A stretch of 13,118 nt of DNA from Deltaproteobacteria bacterium (GCA_019307645.1 JAFDJF010000093.1:1-13118); one strand, 5' to 3'; counted from the first letter of the stretch, positions 1 to 7,020 are shown. Notes: generated by a model not told the origin, from the sequence alone. Numbers and translations are program-made.

Positions 1-1
1 A

Positions 2-724
2 ACACCCTTATTCGGTCCGATTGATGAAATGCCGAATCTGGGCGTAAGAGGCGCCAGGGGTGTGGGTGCGCCCATGAATTTACAACCACCTACGGTCTTC
101 ACTACGCCGGCAACCCTTTTCATCCCCTGCCCGGGGCATAAAAACGTAACCAACCTCACAGTTTTTTTGTATAATGGTGTTGACTGGGTCTCGGCCTGCG
201 ATGCCGAAGGCAATGTGCAGCCGGACGGCGAAGGTTGGATGGTACCGAATTCAAGGGTAAATCACGATGACACTTCCCCCCCGACCATTGAAATCCAGGT
301 GTATCATTTTTCAGGTGCCTGGGCGGCAAGTAGAATCATTGGTGGCGGCGGGGGTGGCGGCGGGGGCGGCTGTTTTATTGCCACAGCCGCCTTTGGATCA
401 CCCTTTGAAACCCATGTGGTGATACTGCGGCAGTTCAGAGACGCATATCTGCTACCCTCAGGGCTTGGGCATGTGTTTGTGAAATGTTACTACAGGTATT
501 CCCCTCCGATTGCTGACTTCATTGCAAAACACGACAGCCTCAGGTACACGGTTCGTATGGCGCTCATGCCCCTTGTGGGAGCATGCTATGTATTGTTCCA
601 CACAAGTCTTGAGCATAAGGTTTTGATCGTCATCCTGATATTTGGCCTTACGGCAGGAGCCTTCATTGTGATGCGACGCAAAAGGACAGCCTGCCAGGTT
701 TTTTCTTGCATTTTTATGAAATAG
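2..724 (+). CDS. CFI-box C-terminal domain surface protein (3' part; 5' end outside window)
   Basis: The reading frame is open from base 2, ahead of the first ATG at 29, so this is the 3' part of a longer gene. Numbered from that ATG, the visible protein has a beta-rich region with an IPCPG motif (about 20-100), ten consecutive glycines (105-114), the box [10 protein letters not shown] (115-124), an LRQFRD stretch and a [12 protein letters not shown] motif. Two hydrophobic, probably membrane-spanning segments follow (about 177-193 and 198-215), then RRKR. This poly-Gly/CFIATAAYGS/short hydrophobic tail arrangement is the CFI-box-CTERM type seen at the C-terminus of exported proteins in Desulfobacterota and relatives. 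A sorting or anchoring role is inferred from position and topology; the biochemical function is unknown. The single Cys before FIATA is a possible processing or modification site, which is speculation. The next gene starts 155 bp downstream on the same strand. Confidence 0.8.
   Translation, partial: TPLFGPIDEMPNLGVRGARGVGAPMNLQPPTVFTTPATLFIPCPGHKNVTNLTVFLYNGVDWVSACDAEGNVQPDGEGWMVPNSRVNHDDTSPPTIEIQVYHFSGAWAASRIIGGGGGGGGGGCFIATAAFGSPFETHVVILRQFRDAYLLPSGLGHVFVKCYYRYSPPIADFIAKHDSLRYTVRMALMPLVGACYVLFHTSLEHKVLIVILIFGLTAGAFIVMRRKRTACQVFSCIFMK
341..370 (+). repeat. 12-bp tandem repeat encoding poly-glycine
   Basis: Two perfect copies of GGTGGCGGCGGG (341-352, 353-364) are followed by a partial copy (365-370). 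They encode the ten-glycine linker just before the CFI box. A perfect tandem unit in frame suggests the linker length can change by slippage in steps of four glycines. Confidence 0.8.
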
Positions 725-879
725 CATGAATATAAAAGCGATAGAGTGAGACCTCTGAAAAACGCTCCCTTTTGCAGCAACTTGGCGTCAGACTCAAATT
801 TGTAACTGTTTAGGTTTTTACCAATAATGCTTATCGAACCGTGGGGATTTCTGTAGCTTTTTTTATTGAGGAGAAAAAC
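725..879. other. Intergenic region upstream of sat/cysC
   Basis: No gene is visible here. No convincing Rho-independent terminator follows the surface-protein gene. The stretch from 749, beginning GAGACCTCTGAAAAACG, loosely resembles the end of some IS5-type elements, but no partner inverted repeat was found. The right half holds a candidate promoter and the sat/cysC ribosome binding site. Confidence 0.5.
800..828 (+). promoter_or_regulatory. Candidate sigma70 promoter for sat/cysC
   Basis: TTGTAA (800-805, 4 of 6 to the -35 consensus) and AATAAT (823-828, 5 of 6 to the -10 consensus) are separated by exactly 17 bp. They lie about 50 bp ahead of the sat/cysC start. Prediction from sequence only. 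Confidence 0.4.
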
Positions 880-2592
880 ATGCGCCATTCAAATACACCC
901 CATGGGGGAGAGCTCGTTAATCTTATAGCAGACAAAGAGCGGAAAAACGTACTGAAAGACCTTTCTTTGCACATTCCATCTATTGCAGTGTCGGAACGCC
1001 GGCTGTGCGATCTGGAACTTTTGATGAGCGGTGCGTTTTCTCCCCTCACGGGATTTATGACCCATCCAGAGTATGAATCAGTACTGGACAGAATGCGTCT
1101 CCAGGACAACACCCTCTGGCCCATCCCGATCTGCCTGGATGTGACGGACGTAGAGGCAGCTCAACTGGAAGCGGGTCAGTCAGTAGCCCTGAGAGACCCG
1201 GAGGGTTTCATGCTTGCCGTAATGCATATTGAAGAGATCTGGCCCATGGACAAAGAAACTGAGGCCCGGTGTATTTACGGCACCAATGATGCGACACATC
1301 CCGGGGTGGACCACCTCCTTCACAGAACCGGCAGTCACTACATCGGGGGCAGGGTTGAGGGCATTAATATGCCCCTTCATTTTGATTTTAAGCATCTTCG
1401 TTTGACACCTCTTGAGGTAAGAGCTGCCTGCGCCAAGCTTGGATGGCGCAACATAGTTGGTTTTCAAACCCGCAATCCACTTCACCGCGCCCAGTTCGAG
1501 ATGACACTGCGGGCCATGAGAGAAACCAGGGCGAATCTTCTTTTTCAGCCTGTGGTGGGCCATACCAAACCCGGTGATATTGACTATTTTACCCGAGTCA
1601 GATGTTATCAAAAAGCCGCCCACCACTATCCCCCGAACATGATGCTCCTGTCCCTGTTACCACTGGCCATGAGAATGGCAGGGCCTCGTGAGGCACTCTG
1701 GCATGCGTTGATTCGCAAGAACTACGGATGCACCCATTTCATCGTGGGCCGCGATCACGCAGGGCCGGGGGTCGATAAGGAAGGAAAACCATTTTATGAA
1801 TCCTATGCGGCACAGAAACTCCTGGAACAGTATAAAGACGAAATCGGAATAAAGATCATCCCTTTTGAAGAAATGGTCTATATACCGGGCAAGGAACAGT
1901 ATATCCCTCGAAGTGAGATATCGGAAAATGCGACCGTTAAGACCCTTTCGGGCACTGAGCTTCGAACCCTCTTGCGGTCCGGCCTTGAAATCCCGGATTG
2001 GTTTACGTTCGAAGAAGTCATAGAAGAGCTCCGAAACGCTTATCCGCCAAAACACAAGCAAGGATTTACAGTATTTCATACAGGACTTTCCGGCTCCGGA
2101 AAGTCCACCATCGCGCAGGTTCTTGTTTCAAGATTTCTTGAGATGGGCGACCGGCCTGTGACCTTACTGGATGGAGATATCGTCCGCAGGCACCTTTCCA
2201 GCGAACTGGGGTTTTCCAAAGAACACCGCGATATCAATGTTCGCCGCATTGGTTTTGTGGCCAGTGAAATCACAAAGAACAGAGGGATCGCCGTGTGCGC
2301 GCCCATCGCTCCCTATACACTTTCCCGACGACAGATACGGGAGATGATTGAACAATACGGCGGTTTTATTGAGGTTCACGTGGCGACGCCTCTGGCGGTC
2401 TGCGAAAAACGGGATCGAAAAGGAATATATGCCAAGGCCCGGGCAGGTCTGATCAAAGGGCTCACGGGGATTGATGATCCTTATGAAGTCCCGGAAACCC
2501 CGGAAGTGCGTGTGGATACGACAGATATAACACCTGACGAGGCAGCACAGGAAGTGCTGCTGGAATTGCAGAAGCAGGGCTTCATAAAATAG
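880..2592 (+). CDS. sat/cysC: Bifunctional sulfate adenylyltransferase / adenylylsulfate kinase (PAPS synthetase)
   Basis: The fusion converts sulfate and ATP to APS and then APS to PAPS in the cytoplasm. I chose ATG 880 because GAGGAG (868-873) lies six bases ahead; an in-frame GTG at 841 has no such site. From 880 the protein is 570 residues, usual for this fusion. The N-terminal ATP sulfurylase domain (about 1-385) has QTRNPLHRAQ at 196-205 and GRDHAGPG at 290-297. The C-terminal APS kinase domain (about 393-570) has the P-loop GLSGSGKST at 402-410, DGD at 431-433 and the conserved RDRKGIYAKARAG segment, so this half should be active, unlike the regulatory kinase-like domain of fungal enzymes. 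The second His of the usual HxxH motif is Gln205. The fused kinase points to PAPS for assimilation or sulfation, but a role in dissimilatory sulfate activation cannot be excluded. It is a lone plus-strand gene converging on nrdJ. Confidence 0.95.
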   Translation: MRHSNTPHGGELVNLIADKERKNVLKDLSLHIPSIAVSERRLCDLELLMSGAFSPLTGFMTHPEYESVLDRMRLQDNTLWPIPICLDVTDVEAAQLEAGQSVALRDPEGFMLAVMHIEEIWPMDKETEARCIYGTNDATHPGVDHLLHRTGSHYIGGRVEGINMPLHFDFKHLRLTPLEVRAACAKLGWRNIVGFQTRNPLHRAQFEMTLRAMRETRANLLFQPVVGHTKPGDIDYFTRVRCYQKAAHHYPPNMMLLSLLPLAMRMAGPREALWHALIRKNYGCTHFIVGRDHAGPGVDKEGKPFYESYAAQKLLEQYKDEIGIKIIPFEEMVYIPGKEQYIPRSEISENATVKTLSGTELRTLLRSGLEIPDWFTFEEVIEELRNAYPPKHKQGFTVFHTGLSGSGKSTIAQVLVSRFLEMGDRPVTLLDGDIVRRHLSSELGFSKEHRDINVRRIGFVASEITKNRGIAVCAPIAPYTLSRRQIREMIEQYGGFIEVHVATPLAVCEKRDRKGIYAKARAGLIKGLTGIDDPYEVPETPEVRVDTTDITPDEAAQEVLLELQKQGFIK

Positions 2593-2656
2593 CTTGGCCG
2601 TTTATTGTCATCTGTTACAGTTTTAAACTTCAATTGACGACCATCACTTGTTAGAT

Positions 2657-2685
2657 CCAAAATCCCCAATCCAAAATCCAAAATC
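2657..2685 (+). repeat. Heptanucleotide tandem repeat (CCAAAAT)
   Basis: Four tandem 7-bp units start at 2657, 2664, 2671 and 2678: CCAAAAT, CCCCAAT, CCAAAAT, CCAAAAT. The array fills the gap between the convergent stops of sat/cysC and nrdJ, ending two bases before the nrdJ stop. Related units lie on the minus strand directly ahead of the carB start. No clear hairpin terminator is present in this 95-bp gap. Confidence 0.75.
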
Positions 2686-2687
2686 TT

Positions 2688-5111
2688 TTACCCGCATTTG
2701 GTAAACCCGCAGAAGTGACAGGTCATGCAGCCCTCTTCAAAGCTGATTGTCTCTCCACATTCCGGGCAGGTCTCTCCAAGCAAACTGTTTGTATGGCTCT
2801 TTACACGAGCCTTATCCCGTACATATCGATTCTCCAGGACCCGGCTGATGGCATCGGGGATAGACAGAACAAGCCCCCCCGCCTGAAACACCGGGTGCTC
2901 CCCGCCAATACCTTTCAGCTGGTCAATAATCTTTTCCACCTTCACTCCGGACCTGAGGGCAAGAGAAACAAGCCTGCCGATGGCCTCGGTCTTTGCGGTG
3001 GTGGACCCGCCTGATTTGCCAATGGTCGCAAAGACCTCAAAAGGCCTCCCGTCAAATTCCGTCACAGTCACATAAAGGGTCCCCAGGCCGGTTACCATCT
3101 TGGAGGTAAACCCCTCAAGGGTCTGGGGCCTCTCCTTGACAGCGGTCATAAAGCCATCAGAATCTTCCCCCTTGTCAGAAAAAGAGAGCACCTGGTTTTC
3201 TTTGCTCCCGTCCCGATATATGGTAACACCCTTACAACCCAGTTCATAGGCAAGGTCGTATACCTTCCGGACATCTTCCACGGTACTGTCGTGGGGCAGG
3301 TTGACCGTCTTTGAAACGGCATTGTCAGTATATTTCTGAAAGGCTGCCTGCATACGGATGTGCCATTCAGGGGCCACATCGTGAGAAGTCACAAATACCG
3401 TCCTGACATCTTCAGGGATTTCCTCCATATCCTTGATGCTTCCCTTATGGGCAATCGCATCCATCAATTCCCGGCTGTAGAATCCCCTTTCTTTGGCCAC
3501 CCGTTCAAAATATGGGTTTACTTCGGGGAGCTCATCATTATCCATGACATGCCTGACGAAACTGAGTGCAAAAAGCGGCTCTATGCCGCTGGAACATCCG
3601 GCGATGATACTCAATGTGCCGGTGGGAGCAATCGTGGTCGTCGTGGCATTTCTGTAGGCACAGCCTTCCCGGTCCTTGAAAATGCTTTTATCAAAATTTC
3701 CAAATACACCCCTTTCTTCAGCCAGATGTCGGGAGGCCTCATGGGACTCTTTCTGGATAAAACCCATAACCTCTTCGGCTGTCTCAACGGCCTTGTCGGA
3801 GTTATAGGGGACCATGAGCTGATACAGCATATCTGCAAATCCCATGACACCCAGGCCGATTTTTCGATTGCCTTTCACCATTTTGTCAATTTCAGGCAAT
3901 GGGTACCTGGAAACAGTGATCGTGTCGTCCAGAAAACGGCCACATGTCCATACGGCTTTCCTCAGCCCTTCATAATCGATACCCAAACCGTCCGGCACAG
4001 TCTCATCCTCGCCATTTTTTTGAATCACGAACTTGGCCAGGTTGATTGATCCGAGGTTGCAGGCCTCCATTGGCAGCAATGGCTGTTCGCCACAGGGATT
4101 GGTGCTTTCTATTTCCCCGAGTTCAGGGGTTGGGTTATCTCTGTTAATCCTGTCCAGAAATATGATGCCCGGGTCTCCGTTGTCCCATGCCTGTTTGACA
4201 AGTCCGAAATAGATCTCCCCGGCATTTAATTCTCCCACCCGTTTCTTATCCCTGGGATCAATAAGGTCATAAGTGCTGCCCTGTTTAACCGCCTCCATTA
4301 AACCATCTGTGACAGCAACCGAAATATTAAAATTGTTCAGTACGCTCTCGCTGTTTTTACTATAGATAAACTCTGTATTGAAAATCTTCATAAAAGAAAC
4401 AGGTCCGGAAGCAACACCACCGGTTGTCCCCACCCGGCTGTTTTTGGGTCTCACACGGGAGAAGGAAAAGCCTGTTCCGCCACCTGACTTGTGGATAAGC
4501 GCTGCATTTTTCAGGGAATTAAAAATCCCATCCATACTGTCTTCGACAGGCAAAACAAAGCAGGCAGCCAACTGCCCAAGGCTGCGGCCGGCGTTCATCA
4601 GGGTCGGGGAGTTGGGCAGGAATTTTGACTCAGTCATTATTCTGTAAAAGACGTCTTCCATCTTCTCTACGCGGGCAGCATCACCGTACTTGTTCTCCGG
4701 CCCTGCAATATGATGTGCCACCCGCCTGAACATCTGTTCGGGGGTTTCGATAACCTCGCCATTGCTGTCCGTCCTAAGGTACCGTCTTTCCAGGACCCTT
4801 ATGGCGTTGTCGGAAAGAGCCACTGCCGGTTCCACAAAAAAGGATTTATCCAGCCGGACCGGCGAAGGTTTTGTAAGACCGTATTCCAGCAGTTTTGCCT
4901 CAACAATCTCCTCAATAACCGGCATGGTGACCGTGCAGGGCTCCATTTTACCGATCTCTTCACGAAGAAATCGGCTGATATCCATGGCCTGATCTGTATC
5001 AATAGGATTCTCTCTGACCAAGAGATCTGAGAACCTGTGATCATCCCATCTGAAAGCACTCAAATCAAAGGCTCCTTTTTCCGTGACTACGATCTTATCC
5101 TTTTGGCCCAT
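2688..5111 (-). CDS. nrdJ: Adenosylcobalamin-dependent (class II) ribonucleoside-diphosphate reductase
   Basis: This enzyme reduces ribonucleotides to deoxyribonucleotides using a B12-derived radical, without oxygen. The start is taken at 5111, six bases after AGGAGG; the in-frame ATG at 5117 abuts that site with no spacing. Length is 807 residues; positions below count from the upstream ATG (subtract 2). There is a degenerate ATP-cone-like N-terminus (about 8-85). Next comes the first redox Cys, LAACF (186), and loop 1, GGVASGP (233-239). The radical-site motif NPCGEQ (N340, C342, E344) and the partner Cys in EACNLG (353) follow. APTGT lies at 497-501, a TSCPD-like domain at about 675-770, and a zinc-ribbon tail at 784-808 with CPEC, CMTC, CGFTKC. 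Cys 342 to 353 has the expected spacing, but the segment between FNTE (246-249) and FIYSK (250-254) lacks the conserved KQGG-RRGA-MG-HPDI stretch, an apparent in-frame loss of about 27-32 residues. Identity is certain; full function is not. Confidence 0.93.
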   Translation of the reverse strand: MGQKDKIVVTEKGAFDLSAFRWDDHRFSDLLVRENPIDTDQAMDISRFLREEIGKMEPCTVTMPVIEEIVEAKLLEYGLTKPSPVRLDKSFFVEPAVALSDNAIRVLERRYLRTDSNGEVIETPEQMFRRVAHHIAGPENKYGDAARVEKMEDVFYRIMTESKFLPNSPTLMNAGRSLGQLAACFVLPVEDSMDGIFNSLKNAALIHKSGGGTGFSFSRVRPKNSRVGTTGGVASGPVSFMKIFNTEFIYSKNSESVLNNFNISVAVTDGLMEAVKQGSTYDLIDPRDKKRVGELNAGEIYFGLVKQAWDNGDPGIIFLDRINRDNPTPELGEIESTNPCGEQPLLPMEACNLGSINLAKFVIQKNGEDETVPDGLGIDYEGLRKAVWTCGRFLDDTITVSRYPLPEIDKMVKGNRKIGLGVMGFADMLYQLMVPYNSDKAVETAEEVMGFIQKESHEASRHLAEERGVFGNFDKSIFKDREGCAYRNATTTTIAPTGTLSIIAGCSSGIEPLFALSFVRHVMDNDELPEVNPYFERVAKERGFYSRELMDAIAHKGSIKDMEEIPEDVRTVFVTSHDVAPEWHIRMQAAFQKYTDNAVSKTVNLPHDSTVEDVRKVYDLAYELGCKGVTIYRDGSKENQVLSFSDKGEDSDGFMTAVKERPQTLEGFTSKMVTGLGTLYVTVTEFDGRPFEVFATIGKSGGSTTAKTEAIGRLVSLALRSGVKVEKIIDQLKGIGGEHPVFQAGGLVLSIPDAISRVLENRYVRDKARVKSHTNSLLGETCPECGETISFEEGCMTCHFCGFTKCG

Positions 5112-5117
5112 GGACAT

Positions 5118-5123
5118 CCTCCT
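5118..5123 (-). promoter_or_regulatory. Ribosome binding site fixing the nrdJ start
   Basis: AGGAGG on the minus strand ends directly against the upstream ATG (5117) but is six bases from the ATG at 5111. The ideal spacing picks the downstream codon as the start. Confidence 0.8.
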
Positions 5124-5288
5124 GTAAAATCTCGAAACCGTGATTGTCTAACTTTACCTTTTTTGAAACTAATGATACCAAAAATATAGAGACTCAACAC
5201 CAGAAAAAAATTATATCTACTGCCGAGATCGGTACGAATGATGTCTCTTCAGGGTGAAATGGTTGTTTTACCTGGAACTCCGGTAATT

Positions 5289-5391
5289 GGCGCTTTTTGA
5301 TCCTTCAAAAACTCTCGTTTGCACGCCTGTGGACGGCGAAATCGAGAACAAAAAAAATTACCACGAAAAAGGCAAAGAGTCAAAAAACGCC
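5289..5391. repeat. Nested imperfect palindrome in the nrdJ leader
   Basis: Outer arms GGCGCTTTTTGA (5289-5300) and TCAAAAAACGCC (5380-5391) match at 11 of 12 positions. A second pair, CTCTCGTTT and AAATCGAGA, lies inside, with CGCC...GGCG in the centre. The left arm can also fold locally: TTTTTGA (5294-5300) and TCAAAAA (5305-5311) are perfect complements around a 4-base loop, so two competing folds are possible. It lies inside the predicted untranslated leader of nrdJ. It could be a decayed small mobile repeat or a regulatory leader structure. Confidence 0.55.
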
Positions 5392-5407
5392 ATGGGGTGA
5401 GTTTCTT

Positions 5408-5435
5408 ATCTTATATACAAGATATGGTATGTCAA
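5408..5435 (-). promoter_or_regulatory. Predicted nrdJ promoter
   Basis: On the minus strand, TTGACA (5430-5435, a perfect -35) is followed after 16 bp by TAAGAT (5408-5413, 4 of 6 to the -10 consensus). Transcription would start near 5401, giving nrdJ a leader of about 290 nt. The promoter lies between and over the two NrdR-like boxes, as expected for a repressed RNR promoter. Confidence 0.6.
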
Positions 5436-5461
5436 GGAAAAAGCATCACAACATATAAGAT
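5415..5461 (-). promoter_or_regulatory. Tandem NrdR-box-like operator upstream of nrdJ
   Basis: Two 16-bp sites on the minus strand, ATACCATATCTTGTAT (5415-5430) and ATCTTATATGTTGTGA (5446-5461), match the NrdR box consensus acaCwAtATaTwGtgt at about 12 and 11 of 16 positions. The first has all six strongly conserved bases, the second five of them. Their starts are 31 bp apart with a 15-bp linker, the three-helical-turn spacing known for paired NrdR boxes. The -35 box sits in the linker. NrdR represses ribonucleotide reductase genes in many bacteria; no nrdR gene is in this window. Confidence 0.65.
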
Positions 5462-5544
5462 TTCTCACAATAGGGACTAATACCCTGAAACCCTTTAGAA
5501 AACCATTTGTCGCCCGCTCCGAAGCTGAAGGAGGATAAATCGCT

Positions 5545-5625
5545 ATGGCTGATGACACAAACCAAAAGCCCCCCGAGACATTTGAGGCCGAGAATGCCGC
5601 CGATCCAAGGCGTCACCAAGGGTGA
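5545..5625 (+). CDS. Possible 26-residue small ORF or 5' remnant of a gene
   Basis: AAGGAGGA (5528-5535) is followed nine bases later by an ATG opening a 26-codon frame that starts MADDTNQKPPETFEAEN and ends with TGA nine bases before the convergent purF stop. The ribosome binding site is as good as any in the window, and the peptide is hydrophilic and Asp/Glu-rich. I recognise no family. It could be a genuine small protein, or the beginning of a gene whose remainder was deleted when purF came to lie next to it. No clear plus-strand promoter was found. Confidence 0.35.
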   Translation: MADDTNQKPPETFEAENAADPRRHQG

Positions 5626-5634
5626 AGACAGCCA

Positions 5635-7014
5635 TTACCCCAAACAGTATTTGCTGATGCCTTCTTCAATAGCAACAGGATATTCACCATCAACCAGATT
5701 GTTGATACCCAGATAGCCCAGGCTGTCGAGCCCGGTAAATTCCCGGATTTCTTCTACGGATTTTTCCGATGCAATCAGTTCACCGCTGGTGGAAAAATCG
5801 ATTCCATAGTGGCAGGGAAAACGGTGGGGCGGGCAACTGACAAGCATATGAACCTCCCTGGCCCCTACCTTCCTCAATGTCTTGATTCTGGTTTGTGCCG
5901 TGGTTCCACGGATAATGGAATCTTCTATGATCAACACCCGCTTGTCCTTCAATAGCTCCTTCACCGGATTGAGTTTGACCTTCACACCGAAGTCCCTCAT
6001 GCTCTGGGAGGGCTGGATAAAGGTCCTTCCGATATAATGATTTCTTATGACACCCATCTCCAGGGGAATTTTGGATGCGTGCGCATAGCCGATCGCAGCA
6101 TAATTGCCGGAATCAGGGAATGGCATCACCAGGTCCACATCCCGGGGGAATTCATCAGCCAGCAGCTCTCCCTGCCGCTTGCGAAACACATATACATTCT
6201 GCCCGAATATATTACTGTCGGGCCGAGCAAAATAGATCAACTCAAAGATACACTGGCTCTTACGGGATTTCACCCCTGAAGAGATGCTTCTAAGGCCATT
6301 TTGGTTAATGATAAGAATCTCCCCCGGCGCAATATCTCTGATGTATTCTGCTTCCACCAGGTCAAGGGCACATGTCTCTGATGCAAGGACATAGCCTGAT
6401 CCCAATTTTCCAAGGCAAAGGGGACGGAAACCGTTGGGGTCCCTGGCTGCAATCATTGTGTCTTCAGTCATAATAACCAAAGAATAGGCCCCCTGCACCT
6501 GGGCCATGGTCTTTGCCATGGCCTGCTTCAGCCCGGATGCCAGGTTCCTCGCCGTCAAATGCAGCACGACCTCGCTGTCCATGGTTGTCTGGAATATGGA
6601 TCCCCTTTTTTCCAGGTCTGCTCGAATGATATGGGCGTTGACAAGGTTGCCGTTGTGGGCAATGGAAAGAGATTCTCCCGCATACTGGATCCTGAAAGGC
6701 TGAGCGTTTACAAGGGCGGAAGACCCTGTGGTGGAGTACCTTACATGACCAAGGGCCATATTGCCCTCAAGTTTGTTCAAAATCTCTTCGTCAAAGACTT
6801 CCGGAACAAGCCCCATGGCCTTGTGTTCACGAACATTCTTCCCGTCTGAAGTGACAATGCCTGTGCTTTCCTGACCCCTGTGCTGCAGGGCATACAGTCC
6901 GAAATAGGTCAGCTTCGCTGCCTCCTCATGACCGTAGACGGCAAAAATGCCGCACTCCTCTCTTGGGCGCCGTGGTAATAAATCCGTACTGTTTTTATTT
7001 ATTGGCGAGTTCAC
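5635..7014 (-). CDS. purF: Amidophosphoribosyltransferase (glutamine PRPP amidotransferase)
   Basis: PurF makes 5-phosphoribosylamine from PRPP and glutamine, the first step of purine synthesis. I take GTG 7014 as the start because CAGGAG (7021-7026) lies six bases ahead; the in-frame TTG at 7038 has no such site. The protein is then 459 residues. A 20-residue propeptide precedes the nucleophile Cys21 (EECGIF), which must be exposed by cleavage in this Bacillus-type family. The glutaminase domain spans about 21-235. The phosphoribosyltransferase part carries the PRPP loop IEDSIIRGTT (363-372). Two expected Fe-S ligands are present, Cys255 (CIFELIYFARPDS) and Cys401 (RFPCHYGID), at the 146-residue spacing of the Bacillus enzyme. 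The final CxxCF pair that normally precedes G-[KE]-Y-P is missing: the sequence runs from LGINNLV straight to DGEYPV. The gene is 37 bp behind carB and is probably the last gene of that operon. Confidence 0.94.
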   Translation of the reverse strand: MNSPINKNSTDLLPRRPREECGIFAVYGHEEAAKLTYFGLYALQHRGQESTGIVTSDGKNVREHKAMGLVPEVFDEEILNKLEGNMALGHVRYSTTGSSALVNAQPFRIQYAGESLSIAHNGNLVNAHIIRADLEKRGSIFQTTMDSEVVLHLTARNLASGLKQAMAKTMAQVQGAYSLVIMTEDTMIAARDPNGFRPLCLGKLGSGYVLASETCALDLVEAEYIRDIAPGEILIINQNGLRSISSGVKSRKSQCIFELIYFARPDSNIFGQNVYVFRKRQGELLADEFPRDVDLVMPFPDSGNYAAIGYAHASKIPLEMGVIRNHYIGRTFIQPSQSMRDFGVKVKLNPVKELLKDKRVLIIEDSIIRGTTAQTRIKTLRKVGAREVHMLVSCPPHRFPCHYGIDFSTSGELIASEKSVEEIREFTGLDSLGYLGINNLVDGEYPVAIEEGISKYCLG

Positions 7015-7020
7015 TGTTAA

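Noticed and set aside
749..800. End of an IS5-type element beginning GAGACCTCTGAAAAACG
   Set aside because: Only a loose resemblance from memory. No matching inverted end, target duplication or transposase remnant was found within the window.
841..879. Longer sat/cysC starting at GTG 841
   Set aside because: No ribosome binding site ahead of it, and the extra 13 residues do not resemble the family. ATG 880 has GAGGAG at ideal spacing.
1180..1626. 148-codon minus-strand frame inside sat/cysC
   Set aside because: Antisense shadow of conserved ATP sulfurylase sequence.
2593..2687. Bidirectional terminator between sat/cysC and nrdJ
   Set aside because: No GC-rich stem followed by T-run was found; the gap is mainly the CCAAAAT array.
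3360..4049. 229-codon plus-strand open frame inside nrdJ
   Set aside because: It lies antisense to unmistakable NrdJ coding sequence, with no binding site and no recognisable protein motif.
5112..5401. Cobalamin riboswitch ahead of the B12-dependent nrdJ
   Set aside because: No B12 box (GCCACTG-like) or recognisable conserved core on the minus strand.
5613..5625. Terminator between purF and the convergent small ORF (TCACC-AAG-GGTGA)
   Set aside because: Five-base arms, three-base loop and no T-run on either side.
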